This document shows positions 43,010-52,900 of a DNA stretch of 64,000 nt, piece by piece (the stretch's first letter is position 1; each line of letters opens with the position of its first letter). A program made the position numbers and the translations under genes. The DNA is from Sphingomonas kyeonggiensis (GTDB lineage Bacteria; Pseudomonadota; Alphaproteobacteria; Sphingomonadales; Sphingomonadaceae). Below the pieces are notes generated by a model, which saw only the letters and a list, made by a program, of their open reading frames with translations, ran no database searches and had not been told where the DNA came from. The stretch covers positions 1,116,001-1,180,000 of the forward strand of contig NZ_JAUSTJ010000003.1 in the NCBI RefSeq assembly GCF_030812785.1, given 5' to 3'.

Positions 43010-44320
43010 ATGAACGACCTCAATGTGATCGACCGGTTCCTGGCGGACTTCATCCGCTATATCGACCACGGCTTCGGGCTGCTCGGTCCCGACATCGGCT
43101 TCCTCACCAGCACGTTGATCGCGATCGACATCACGCTGGCCGGCTTGTTCTGGGCGATGGGCGGCGAGACCGATGTTCTCGGCAAGCTGCTCAAGAAGAT
43201 CCTTTATGTCGGCGCGTTTGCCTTCATCCTGAACAATTTCTCGCGTCTCGCCGACATCCTATTCCGCTCCTTTACCCAGGCCGGGCTGACCGCTGCCGGG
43301 GGGACGATGACCGCGGACCAACTGCTCCAGCCTGGGCGTTTGGCGGGCACCGGTTTCGCTGCGGCCTGGCCGCTGCTCGACCAGGCCAAGGACCTGCTCG
43401 GCTTCACAAGCTTCTTCAGCAACTTCATGACGATCATGGTGCTGCTGATTGCCTGGGCGATCACGATCATCGCGTTCTTCGTGCTGGCGGTGCAGGTCTT
43501 CATCACCATCCTCGAGTTCAAGCTGACCACGCTCGCAGGCTTCATCCTGGTGCCGTTCGCATTGTGGAATCGCACCAGCTTCCTCGCCGAGCGCACGCTT
43601 GGATCGGTGGTCAGTTCGGGCATCAAGATCATGGTGCTCGCCGTCATCATCGGCATCAGCTCGGGCTTCTTCACCGAGTTCGCCGAAGCCGCGAAGGGCA
43701 CCGAGCCCGATCTCGGCCAGGCGATGAGCCTCGTGTTGGCGAGCATGACCTTGCTTGGCCTGGGCATCTTCGGACCGTCCGTCGCTTCCGGCTTGGTCGC
43801 TGGCGCGCCCCAGCTCGGTGCAGGCGCCGCGATCGGCACCGCTGCGGCGGTGGCCGGCGGCGCGATGCTGGGCGGCGGCGCCGTGGCCGGGGCCGCCCGG
43901 ATGGCGGGCGGCGCAGGGCTGGGCGCGATCCGCGCGGGCACCTCGATGGGGAGCGCTGCCTCGACCGCCTATAAGCTCGGCCAGGAGACTTCGGGTTCCA
44001 GCTCCGTGAGTGCTGGCATGTCGGGGGTCGTGACGGCCGCTGCCGGGGCGATGCGCCAGCGTGCGGGCGCGGCGCTGGGTCTCGGCCGAGCCGCCGAGCG
44101 CGGCGGCAACGCCGCCTGGACTGCCGGCAACACCGGAGGCGGGAGCGGCGGGTCGCCGCCGGCTTCCGACGGGCAGGGTGGCGCTATGCCCGGCTGGGCG
44201 CGCGACCTGCGCGCGCAGCAGACCGCCCGCCATCACCGTCAGGCCGCGCTGCAGACGCTCAAGGAGGGCGATCGCGGCGGCGCCTCCGCCACCCCCGACA
44301 TCAAGGAAAGGGACGAATGA
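43010..44320 (+). CDS. trbL: TrbL (VirB6-like)
   Basis: 436 residues. About six membrane helices in the first 300 residues (for example MVLLIAWAITIIAFFVLAVQ-like and VLAVIIGISSGFFTEF), the central inner-membrane channel protein. The last 130 residues are Gly/Ala/Ser-rich low complexity, common for TrbL, ending in a charged cytoplasmic tail. It overlaps trbF by 4 bases. Confidence 0.94.
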   Translation: MNDLNVIDRFLADFIRYIDHGFGLLGPDIGFLTSTLIAIDITLAGLFWAMGGETDVLGKLLKKILYVGAFAFILNNFSRLADILFRSFTQAGLTAAGGTMTADQLLQPGRLAGTGFAAAWPLLDQAKDLLGFTSFFSNFMTIMVLLIAWAITIIAFFVLAVQVFITILEFKLTTLAGFILVPFALWNRTSFLAERTLGSVVSSGIKIMVLAVIIGISSGFFTEFAEAAKGTEPDLGQAMSLVLASMTLLGLGIFGPSVASGLVAGAPQLGAGAAIGTAAAVAGGAMLGGGAVAGAARMAGGAGLGAIRAGTSMGSAASTAYKLGQETSGSSSVSAGMSGVVTAAAGAMRQRAGAALGLGRAAERGGNAAWTAGNTGGGSGGSPPASDGQGGAMPGWARDLRAQQTARHHRQAALQTLKEGDRGGASATPDIKERDE

Positions 44321-45081
44321 TGCAGTTCCGAAGGAGCAGCCAGCGCTTTGGCACCACCCCCGAGCCCGAAACGCGCTATCAGCGCGCGGGACAGCTTTGG
44401 GACGAGCGGATCGGCTCGGCGCGGGTTCAGGCGCATAGCTGGCGGCTGACGGCGCTTGGCGAGCTGGTGGTGATCGGCGGCTTGTCCGCTGGCCTGATCT
44501 GGCAGTCGATGCAGAGCCGCGTCGTACCCTATGTCGTCGCGGTCGATCAGCTCGGTCAGGCCCAGGCGGTATCGCCGGCCGACACCGCCTACACGCCGAC
44601 CGATCCCCAAATCGCATGGTTCCTCAGCCGGTTCATCCTCGACGTGCGCTCGGTGTCGCTCGACCCGGTGCTGATGCGGCAGAACTGGCTCCAGGCCTAT
44701 GACTTCGTGACCGAGCGGGGCAACGTCCAGCTGAGCGAATATGCCCGCGCGGCCAATCCGTTCGCTCAGGTCGGCGACAAGTCGGTGTCGGTTCAGGTGA
44801 CCAGCGTCGTGCGCGCCTCGCCCAGTTCCTTCCAGCTGAAGTGGACGGAGAGCGCATTCGCGCGTGGCAATCTCGCGGGCACGACGCGCTGGACCGCGAT
44901 CCTGACGGTGCGCCTCCGGCCGCCCAAGAGTGCTGACGTGCTCCGGCGCAATCCGCTCGGCCTCTATGTCGATGCGGTCGACTGGAGCCGCGAGCTCGAG
45001 GCCCCGGCACCGCCTGCGCCCACCGCACCTGCTCCGGTGGCCACCCCGATCCCCGAACCCAAGACGGAGTCCGTACAATGA
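44317..45081 (+). CDS. trbF: TrbF (VirB8-like)
   Basis: 254 residues. Cytoplasmic N-terminus (TPEPETRYQRAGQLWDERIG), one membrane helix (LGELVVIGGLSAGLIWQSM), and a periplasmic NTF2-like VirB8 domain (WFLSRFILDVRSVSLDPVLM, WTAILTVRLRPPKSADVLRR). A Pro/Ala tail ends the protein. It overlaps trbG by 4 bases. Confidence 0.94.
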   Translation: MMQFRRSSQRFGTTPEPETRYQRAGQLWDERIGSARVQAHSWRLTALGELVVIGGLSAGLIWQSMQSRVVPYVVAVDQLGQAQAVSPADTAYTPTDPQIAWFLSRFILDVRSVSLDPVLMRQNWLQAYDFVTERGNVQLSEYARAANPFAQVGDKSVSVQVTSVVRASPSSFQLKWTESAFARGNLAGTTRWTAILTVRLRPPKSADVLRRNPLGLYVDAVDWSRELEAPAPPAPTAPAPVATPIPEPKTESVQ

Positions 45082-46031
45082 TCCGCCATTTTCTGCCCAT
45101 GCCCGGCCTGCTGCTTGCCGGCACTCTCCACGCCCAGACCGTCCCGGCGCCCGGTCCCGCGCCGGTATCGGCGCCGTCCTCGGGCGTCACGCCGCCCGCC
45201 CAGGTCGCCGCACCGCCGTCCGCGGCCCTGCCCGTCGAGCCACGGCGGCCCTATCGGCTACCCAAGGCGGCGGGTCGTGTCGCTGAGGCCAATCGCGCGG
45301 CGACCCGCGAACCGACCGCCGCCGGCTATCTCGGGGCCGTGCAAATCTACCCCTATGTCGAGGGCACGCTCTACCGCGTGTTTGGGGCCCCCGAGCGCGT
45401 CACCGACATCGCACTCCAGCCCGGCGAGGCGCTAGTCGCGATAGCTGCGGGGGACACCACCCGCTGGACGATCGGCGACACCAGCAGCGGAAGCGGGGAG
45501 GGCAAGCGCACGCATATCCTCCTGAAGCCGTTCAGCGCGGGGCTCGCCACGAACCTGGTCGTGACCACCGATAGGCGAAGCTATCACCTCGAACTCGCCA
45601 GCACTCCGGCGACCGCAATGGCGGCGGTGTCCTGGACTTATCCGGCCGATGCCCTGATCATGCTCCGGCGTGAGGCGACCGCTGCCGAAGCCGCGCGGCC
45701 GATTGCCGCAGGCGTCCCGCTCGAGGCGCTACGGTTCAGCTATCGGATCAGCGGCGACAATCCCGCTTGGCGGCCGTTGCGCGCCTTCGACGATGGCCAC
45801 CAGACCTTTGTCGAATTCCCCGCCGGCATCGCCCAGGACGATGCGCCGCCGTTGTTCTTGATTGGTCCGGACGGCGCGGCCGAACTCGTCAATTACCGCG
45901 TCGCCGGGCGCTTCTACATCGTCGACCGGCTTTTCGCCGCGGCCGAGCTCCGGCTCGGCGGTAAGAAGCAGCAGGTGGTGCGGATCACGCGTGACGACGG
46001 GCGCAAGCACCGCGGAGGGCGCCATGACTGA
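45078..46031 (+). CDS. trbG: TrbG (VirB9-like)
   Basis: 317 residues with an N-terminal signal peptide ending near LHAQ and a Pro/Ala-rich linker. VirB9/CagX core: GAVQIYPYVEGTLYRVFGAP, DIALQPGEALVAIAAGDTTR, SYHLELASTP and NYRVAGRFYIVDRLF. Part of the periplasm/outer-membrane ring with TrbI. It overlaps trbI by 8 bases. Confidence 0.95.
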   Translation: MIRHFLPMPGLLLAGTLHAQTVPAPGPAPVSAPSSGVTPPAQVAAPPSAALPVEPRRPYRLPKAAGRVAEANRAATREPTAAGYLGAVQIYPYVEGTLYRVFGAPERVTDIALQPGEALVAIAAGDTTRWTIGDTSSGSGEGKRTHILLKPFSAGLATNLVVTTDRRSYHLELASTPATAMAAVSWTYPADALIMLRREATAAEAARPIAAGVPLEALRFSYRISGDNPAWRPLRAFDDGHQTFVEFPAGIAQDDAPPLFLIGPDGAAELVNYRVAGRFYIVDRLFAAAELRLGGKKQQVVRITRDDGRKHRGGRHD

Positions 46032-47229
46032 AGCCGCCCCGGAAGCTGAGGCTGTGGCAGCACCCGCTCCAAAGGCCGATCCTGAGACTTTGGTGCTGCG
46101 GGCGCGACCGCGGCCGGTGGTGCGGTTCCGGCGTGGCGTGATCGTCGGAGCCGCACTGCTTGGCTCGACCGCGGTCGCCGGCATCGCCTGGCTTGGCCTC
46201 AAGCCGATCCATCTTGCTCCCAGCGCTCCGACCGAGGCCAGCGCGGACCCGCAGCCGGGAAGCGCGGAAGACGCGCTCGGCAAGGTGCCCAAGGGCTATG
46301 GCGATATACCCAAGCTCGGGCCGCCGCTGCCGGGAGACCTTGGCAAGCCGATCCTCGACCATCAGCGCAGCCTCGCCGAGCCTATGGCGCCGATCGATCA
46401 GGACGCCGCGCAGGCGGCGCAGGCCATCGAAGCCGAACGGCAGCGCGTGGCGGCCGAGCGCAAGGCGGCGCGCGAAGCCGGGGTGATGGTCGCGACGAAC
46501 CATGCTCAGGCCGGACTCGACCCGATGGCACCGGCCGCGGCGCCGGTACCTGCGTCGCCGGGGAGCGCTCCCGCCGGCCAAGGCGGAAAGCTCGCCTTTC
46601 TCGAACGGAGGGCGGGCGACGAGGTCGTCGATCCCGGCCGCCTCCAGCCGGCGGCGGCGTCCACGGTGCTGAGCGCGGGCAGTGTAATCGCAGCCAGCCT
46701 CATCACCGGCCTCAATTCGGACCTGCCGGGTTTCGTCATCGCGCAAGTGAGCCAGCCCGTTTTCGACAGCCCGACTGGCAGGACGTTGCTGATCCCGCAG
46801 GGCGCGAGACTTCTCGGCCGCTACGACTCCGTGGTCGCGTTTGGTCAGACCCGGGCGCTGGTCGTCTGGCAGCGGATTCTGATGCCGGACGGAAGTTCGA
46901 TCAGCGTCGACAATCTGCCCGCGACCGACACGCAGGGCTATGCTGGGCTCGCCGACAAGCTCGACCTGCATAGCTGGCAGCTCTTGAAGGGCGTCGGCCT
47001 CTCGACGCTTCTTGGGGTCGGCACGCAGCTTTCGCTCGGCAACGACGAAAGTGATCTGGTTCGTGCGATCCGCGAGTCCGCTCAACAAGGCGGTGCGCGC
47101 GCCGGCGACAGGCTGGTGGAGCGCGCGCTCGACGTCCAGCCGACCATCCGCGTGCGGCCGGGTTGGCCGCTGCGCGTCATCCTGCACAAGGATCTGCTGC
47201 TGCCGGCCTGGACGGGAACAAGGCCGTGA
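46024..47229 (+). CDS. trbI: TrbI (VirB10-like)
   Basis: 401 residues from ATG 46024. One membrane helix (GVIVGAALLGSTAVAGIAWL), a Pro/Gln-rich periplasmic stretch, then the VirB10 beta-barrel: AGSVIAASLITGLNSDLPGF, FVIAQVSQPVFDSPTGRTLL, PQGARLLGRYDSVVAFGQTR and WPLRVILHKDLLL. It spans the envelope and transmits ATPase energy to the outer ring. Confidence 0.95.
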   Translation: MTEAAPEAEAVAAPAPKADPETLVLRARPRPVVRFRRGVIVGAALLGSTAVAGIAWLGLKPIHLAPSAPTEASADPQPGSAEDALGKVPKGYGDIPKLGPPLPGDLGKPILDHQRSLAEPMAPIDQDAAQAAQAIEAERQRVAAERKAAREAGVMVATNHAQAGLDPMAPAAAPVPASPGSAPAGQGGKLAFLERRAGDEVVDPGRLQPAAASTVLSAGSVIAASLITGLNSDLPGFVIAQVSQPVFDSPTGRTLLIPQGARLLGRYDSVVAFGQTRALVVWQRILMPDGSSISVDNLPATDTQGYAGLADKLDLHSWQLLKGVGLSTLLGVGTQLSLGNDESDLVRAIRESAQQGGARAGDRLVERALDVQPTIRVRPGWPLRVILHKDLLLPAWTGTRP

Positions 47230-47453
47230 CCGGCTTGCGCCTCGCCAAGCTGCCTGATCGTACGCCGGTCAAGCTGGCGGTTTCGATCTCGCCTGATCTG
47301 CACCTGGCTCTCTCCGAATATGCCGCGCTCTATGCCGAGGCCTATGGGCGCGAAGAGCCGGTGGCCGAACTTGTGCCCGCGATGCTCAGCGCATTCCTCG
47401 ACAGCGATCGGGAGTTCGCGAAGCGGAGGCGGGCACCCGCGACGGCCAGCTGA
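47226..47453 (+). CDS. DUF2274 protein
   Basis: 75 residues from GTG 47226, overlapping the trbI stop. LRLAKLPDRTPVKLAVSISP and ALYAEAYGREEPVAELVPAM fit DUF2274, a family that regularly follows trbI in such elements. Its ribbon-helix-helix-like N-terminus suggests DNA binding, but the role is not established. Confidence 0.88.
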   Translation: MTGLRLAKLPDRTPVKLAVSISPDLHLALSEYAALYAEAYGREEPVAELVPAMLSAFLDSDREFAKRRRAPATAS

Positions 47454-47454
47454 C

Positions 47455-47736
47455 ATGGCACGAAGGAAGGAGGCGCCTCGGCATTGGACGGATCCCGGCC
47501 CGATCGAGAATCCCGCCGGTGGGCGCGGTCCTGGCGTCCGCAGGCGCTATTCGCGGACGCTCATCGAGCAGACGATCAAGGTATGGCAGCCCTATTACCC
47601 GAAGCCGCTCAGCGAGCTCGATGCCCATGAGATCATCGAGAACATGACCATGTTCGCGGGGGCGTTGATGGGCCTTGGCGGGATCGTCCGTCCCCGCGCC
47701 GAAACCATCTCCAAACCGGATAAGTCTCGCCCTTGA
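47455..47736 (+). CDS. Small protein at the end of the Trb operon
   Basis: 93 residues from ATG 47455, one base after the DUF2274 stop. Basic N-terminus (MARRKEAPRHWTDPGPIENP) and a helical half (IKVWQPYYPKPLSELDAHEI, then ENMTMFAGALMGLG). The tight spacing says it belongs to the operon. No family recognised; it lies directly before the recombinase and could be an accessory of excision or transfer. Confidence 0.65.
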   Translation: MARRKEAPRHWTDPGPIENPAGGRGPGVRRRYSRTLIEQTIKVWQPYYPKPLSELDAHEIIENMTMFAGALMGLGGIVRPRAETISKPDKSRP

Positions 47737-47832
47737 CCTCTTGCCATTTGCGACTTCGCGGCCAGACTGGAGGGCGGCCAGCGGTGCCCTCACGCGTGTG
47801 CGGCTGGCGATCATGTCAGCGAGTATGCGTCC

Positions 47833-49437
47833 ATGAAGCGAATGAAATCGAACCGCCGGCAACCGGTGCAGAAGTCCAAGCGCGCCGTGCTCTACGCGCG
47901 CGTGTCCTCGAAGGAGCAGGAGCGCGAAGGCTTCTCGGTTGAGTCGCAGATCAAGCTCCTCAAAGCCTATGCCGAGGAGCAAGGCTATCGGATCGTCCGC
48001 GAGTATATCGACATCGAGACCGCCAAGGCGAGCGGGCGGACCTACTTCGGCGAGATGATCGCGTATCTCAGGAGCCATCCGGCGACGGACACGGTCCTGG
48101 TCGAGAAGACCGACCGCCTTTACCGCAACCTTCGCGACTGGGTGACGATCGACGATCTCGATCTCAGCATCCATTTCGTGAAGGAGAACATCGTTCTCGC
48201 GCCCGACTCGCGCTCCTCGGAGAAGTTCCTGCACGGCATCAAGGTGCTGATGGCCAAGAACTATATCGACAATCTCTCCGAAGAGGTCCGCAAGGGGATG
48301 CTGGAGAAGGCGGAGCAGGGGATCTGGCCGTCCGTAGCGCCAACGGGCTATCGCAATGTCCTCGGCTCGAACGGCAAGCGGGTGATCGAGGTCGAGCCCG
48401 ACACGGGTCCGCGCGTGACCCGGCTCTTCGAGTGGTACTCGACCGGGATGTATTCGCTGAAACAAGCCGCCGCCCGTGCGCGGGCGGATGGAATGACTTT
48501 CCGGGGCAGCGCCAAGCCGATCAGCACGAGCAGCGTCCACAAGATCCTGCGCTCGCGCATCTACACCGGCGAGTTCGAGTGGATCGGCAAGCGTTATCAG
48601 GGCTCCCATGAACCCTTGGTGTCGATCGAGACCTGGGAGCGGGTCCAAGGCGTCCTTGACGGGCGCCATACCGCTCGCGTTCGGGGCATCGAAAAGGACT
48701 TCCTGTTCACCGGCATGATCAGCTGCGGCCATTGCGGCTGCGCGTTGGTCGGCGACATCAAGAAGGAGAAATACATCTACTATCGCTGCAGCCACGCTAA
48801 GGGGAAGTGCCCGGAGCCCTATGTGCGCGAGGAGGTATTGCTCGAGCAGATCGGCGACATGCTCGATCGCGTGTCGCTGTCGCCCGAGATGTTCGAGTGG
48901 CTCAGGAACGCACTCCGGGAGAGCTTCGCGCACGTCCACAAGGAGCATGATGCGGCGGTCACCCGGCTCCAGACGGAGAGGGAACGGCTGCGGGAGCGCA
49001 TGAAGCAGATCTACATGGATAACCTAGATGGCCGTATCGAGGACGAGATCTACAGCGCACTCACGGCGCAGTTTCGGGATCAGGAACGGAAGGTCGCGAA
49101 GGAACTGGAGCGGCGCCACGATGCCGACCTGAGCTATTTCGACGACGGAATCGCGCTGCTGTCGGTTGCCCAGGATTCGAAGCGAAGGTTCCTAGAAGCC
49201 GATTTGGCCGCCAAAAAACACGTGCTTTCTGTGGTACTTTCGAACTGCTCGTTTCGAGATCGAACGCTTTCAGCTGAGTACCGTAAACCCTTTGATCTTC
49301 TTGTGGAAAATCCACCAAAGGGCGACGCCGCCAGCAAGCGGATGCGCGGAAAAAACAGCGAGAGTCCGAAATGGCAGGGGCGCTCGGATTCGAACCGAGG
49401 GCCTTCGGTTTTGGAGACCGACGCTCTAACCAGCTGA
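47833..49437 (+). CDS. Large serine recombinase (integrase)
   Basis: 534 residues. Catalytic domain with LYARVSSKEQEREGFSVESQ (active Ser near 25) and EKTDRLYRNLRDW, a recombinase domain (PVAPTGYRNVLG-like, SSVHKILRSRIYTGEFEWIG), a zinc ribbon (ISCGHCGCALVG...YYRCSHAKGKC) and a coiled coil (RLQTERERLRERMKQIYMDN). The last 22 codons run through a tRNA-Trp gene on the other strand, so the C-terminus (QGRSDSNRGPSVLETDALTS) is encoded by the tRNA. This shows integration at the tRNA and that the enzyme drives insertion and excision of this element. The ATG has a weak ribosome-binding site. Confidence 0.93.
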   Translation: MKRMKSNRRQPVQKSKRAVLYARVSSKEQEREGFSVESQIKLLKAYAEEQGYRIVREYIDIETAKASGRTYFGEMIAYLRSHPATDTVLVEKTDRLYRNLRDWVTIDDLDLSIHFVKENIVLAPDSRSSEKFLHGIKVLMAKNYIDNLSEEVRKGMLEKAEQGIWPSVAPTGYRNVLGSNGKRVIEVEPDTGPRVTRLFEWYSTGMYSLKQAAARARADGMTFRGSAKPISTSSVHKILRSRIYTGEFEWIGKRYQGSHEPLVSIETWERVQGVLDGRHTARVRGIEKDFLFTGMISCGHCGCALVGDIKKEKYIYYRCSHAKGKCPEPYVREEVLLEQIGDMLDRVSLSPEMFEWLRNALRESFAHVHKEHDAAVTRLQTERERLRERMKQIYMDNLDGRIEDEIYSALTAQFRDQERKVAKELERRHDADLSYFDDGIALLSVAQDSKRRFLEADLAAKKHVLSVVLSNCSFRDRTLSAEYRKPFDLLVENPPKGDAASKRMRGKNSESPKWQGRSDSNRGPSVLETDALTS

Positions 49438-49448
49438 GCTACGCCCCT
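49372..49448 (-). tRNA. tRNA-Trp (anticodon CCA)
   Basis: The minus strand folds as a complete tRNA: 7-base acceptor stem AGGGGCG/CGCCCCT, D arm GCTCAGCTGGTTAGAGC, anticodon arm TCGGT-CTCCAAA-ACCGA, T arm CTCGGTTCGAATCCGAG, discriminator G and an encoded CCA. The 3' half overlaps the end of the serine recombinase gene; it is the probable attachment site and right border of the element. Confidence 0.96.
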
Positions 49449-49560
49449 GTGCGGACGGTGCCCTTAGCGCGGCATTGATAGCGGGGCAATAGCCAACGCC
49501 GGCCGCTGCGCCCTCGATCGGCTAAAACTTGAGGCCCAAGCGAAAATTGTGCCGCATCGC

Positions 49561-49593
49561 GCATCCATGCTGCCTGGCGGGCAGCATGGATGC
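49561..49593. repeat. Perfect 14-base inverted repeat
   Basis: GCATCCATGCTGCC and GGCAGCATGGATGC with a 5-base loop (TGGCG). It lies downstream of the minus-strand RHS operon and could stop its transcription, although no T-tract follows. On the minus strand the bases after it encode HNFRLGLKF and a stop, resembling the last strand of an outer-membrane protein. Confidence 0.55.
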
Positions 49594-49706
49594 GGCGGGC
49601 GACCGTTTCCGGGAGCGGTTCGCTGGCAGTGCCGGGCAAAGCGCCCGGAGGCCTGTTGGCCGTGGAGGCGATACCGTCGAGTTCCGGCAGCCGCCCCCGC
49701 CAAAGA

Positions 49707-49994
49707 TCATCTGCCGGCTTCAATCCTGGCGAACCGATTTGCGGCGATCATGCTGGCGATCAATGCAATTACCGAGCCTATGATGATCGCATAGTCGGTC
49801 TTGGAAATGTATATGGCGCCGCCTTTCCCCAAAAATGGATAGACATATCCAAGTGACGCAACGGGAGCATATGGGCGGTTAATCATCAGGAAGTTGCCAT
49901 ATATGAATATCGATGCCGATGCGCATACAAAGGCGACTACGAATAGTATCTTGAATATTCTTGCGTAGGGCCGGGGAGGGGTATTGTTTAGCAT
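49707..49994 (-). CDS. Small two-helix membrane protein, candidate RHS immunity
   Basis: 95 residues with two hydrophobic helices (ILFVVAFVCASASIFIYGNF and AIIIGSVIALIASMIAANRF) around a periplasmic loop of about 40 residues. The ATG lies inside the last codons of the RHS gene (7-base overlap). The DNA is visibly AT-richer than its neighbours, as seen for transferred immunity genes. No family was recognised; immunity is inferred from position and topology. Confidence 0.6.
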   Translation of the reverse strand: MLNNTPPRPYARIFKILFVVAFVCASASIFIYGNFLMINRPYAPVASLGYVYPFLGKGGAIYISKTDYAIIIGSVIALIASMIAANRFARIEAGR

Positions 49995-52900
49995 GTTGGC
50001 TTGCCCAGAAGATTCAATGAAGGCGATACAACGGTATCGGTGACGCCGCCGAAGGATGTTTCGCCGCCACCTGCTCCTCCGGTCACGCCTCCACCAACGA
50101 TCGGCTGCCCGCTGCGGTCATAGCCGGCAAAGCCATCGACCGTTCCCCCGATGCCTAGGCCGCCGCCGCCGCTGCCGTTGGCGAAGACGCCGCCCAGGTC
50201 CTGCACGGTGGGTGCATTGGACGCCTGAATCGACAAGCCCGCCGCGCCCCCGCCGCCTACGCCGCCACCGGGGCCTCCGCTCCCATATAGGGCGACGTTA
50301 CCATGGCTGTCGAAAGCGACGCCGACAGCCACCTGATACGAGAAGATTCCCCATGTACCCTGGGCGGAAAGTCCAACTTGCACGGTGGTCCCATGGCTGA
50401 CTGGTCGGCACGGGGCAGGGGTGCTTTGCGGCAGGGAAGGAAGGAAGAGGCCGCCGCCTCCCGCACCGGGAGCGCTCTCGATCAGCCCTCCGACGGGGCC
50501 CCAGGTCCCCAGGTCCCACGGAAGCCACGACCGGGCCTGTGGCGCGTTGACCGTGATGTTGCAGTCGGCATTCGAATTGCCCTGGTCGTCTACCTCGCAT
50601 TTGAATCCAGTCGGGTCGCGCCTGTTTACGGGATCTCCGCCGACGTAGTTGTACCAGTTGATGCCATCCCGATATCCGATGGGGTCGGTCTGCATGAACC
50701 GGCCGAGGGTGGGCGAGTAGATGCGCGCCTTGTAGTAATACATGCCGAGCTCGGGCAGCCACGCCTGACCGGTATATTGGAACCTGCCGATGTTCGCGGC
50801 ACCGGGGATGCCATATTCGTCATAGCTGTTCGTGCCGATGACGTTCCCGGCGCCGTCGCTCACGGTCACCACCGAACCGCGCTCGTCGGCGTGCAGCCAG
50901 CGCCTGTCGCTCGTGCCGGCGCCTTCGTACCACAGCAGCGCTTCGTCGGGATTGGGGCCGTACACATAGCGCCGCAGCACGGTCCCCTCGGGATTCGAGA
51001 CCTCCGCGGCGATGTTCCCGCCATCATCGACGAAGCGGGTGGACGTCGCCGTGTCATATTCGAGTAGCCGCCCGAACCCGTCATAATAGAGCGTGACGCC
51101 CGGGCCCGACTTGAGCAGATTCTCGGCGCTGTAGCTGTAGCCATTGCCGCCCGAGGCGGTCAGGTTGCCGCGTGCGTCATAGCCGAAGCCGGTTCCGCCC
51201 GCTGCGCTGTACTGGTTGAGGATGTTCGGGGTGTAGCTGCGATCGGTATCGATGGCGCCCGTCCAGGCATAGGCGTCATTCGATCGGGTCGTCGAGGTGA
51301 TCTGGGACGCGGCGTTATAGCCGAATCCCAGGTTCAGGTCGCTCGCAGTGCCGGCGAGGTCGATGCTCAGGCCGGACAGGCGCGAGGCGGGGTCATAGCC
51401 GTAGCTGGTGCTGGTGCCGTTCCCGCGGGTCAGGGAAGTACGGCGTCCTAGGTCGTCATAGCCATAGCTGGCCAGGGTGGCCGAGCCGTTCTCCCTGATG
51501 GCCGTCATCTGCCCGGTCGTGTCATACTCGTAGGTGACGTAGAAGCCGTCCCACCAGCTGACCCGCGTGCGGTTGCCGGCCGCGTCATATTGATAGCCGA
51601 GGGTGCCGAACGGCTGGGTCTCGCTGGTGAGGCGTGACAGGGCGTCATAGCTCCGCGTGACCGTCGAGCCCGTCTTCGCGATCGTTGTCGGGCGGCCCAG
51701 CAGGTCATGGGCGTAGTTCACCGCCGGTTCGCCTCCCGGCAGCGTCTTGGTGGTCAGCCGGTTCTGGGCATCATACGCATAGCCGATGCTCGTCCCGTCG
51801 CGGAGGCGACGGCTCGTGACGTTGCCGTCGGGATCATATCCCAGCTGCTCATAGCTGCTGTCGGAATAGGTCGTCGTCGATAGCCGGTCGAACGCGTCGT
51901 AGCCGTAGGTCGTGACATTGCCGTTCGCGTCGGTGAGCGAAGCCGTCCTGCCATTGTCGGTATAGCCGGTCGTGACGTCGTCCGAGGCGTCCGCGGTGCC
52001 ATAGGCATTGGTGACCTTGGTCGGCCGGTTGGCATTGTCGTACGTGTATCTGGTTATCCGGTCGGGGCCATCGCTGCCGGTTGCCTGTGCGGTGCAGGCG
52101 GATGCGGGCAACGCGTTCCAGGCGCTGCTGTTCATGCGAACCGCGGTGCAGTCCAGCCGCCCGGCTACGTCGTAGCTGTACTGGGTTACGCCATAGGTCG
52201 ATCCTCCGGCGCTCAGCGTCTCCTGTGCCTTCCTGTCCGAGGCGTCGAGCGTTGCGGAGATTTGCTGCTGCGGCGCGAATGCCGCCCAGTCCGCATCGCT
52301 GGTCCCGTTGACGATGCCGGCCTCGACCTGCGTGGGAATGCCCCTTGCGTTGTACGTCGTCCGCGTTGCCCGGCGCCTGCGCGGGCCGCCTCCGTCGGGA
52401 TCGGGGGCGATCACGCCGACGGCCTCGCGGTCGGCGTCGTAGCGATAGCTGGTCGTGTCGTCGGATCCGGCCAGGGGGCCATCGACGCTGATCCGATTGC
52501 CCACGTCGTCATAGGCCATTGTCGTCGTTGCGCTCACGGCGCCGTCGCCGGACGCCTTGGTCACTGTCACCGGCAGCAGATTGTTGCCATAGGCGATCGT
52601 CGTCTTCGCCTCGTCGCCGCCTCCTGCGCAGCTCGCCCCGGTCTGGCAGGCCGAAATGCCGGTGAGCAACTGGACGCCATTCGTGGTCGTGTAGGAATAG
52701 GTGGTCTTTGGCCGTACCGCGCCCGAGGTCGCGGCCGGCGCCGTCACGGTCAGGACGTTCCCGGTGGCGGTGTCATAGGTATAGTCGGTCTGGTTGAGGT
52801 TGGCGTCCTTCGTCCAGTTGGGGCGATTGCATTTTGCCGCGCTGGTGCAGGTGGCGTCGAAGCCCGCGGTCGTCACGATATCGCCTGCGCCCGGACCCGT

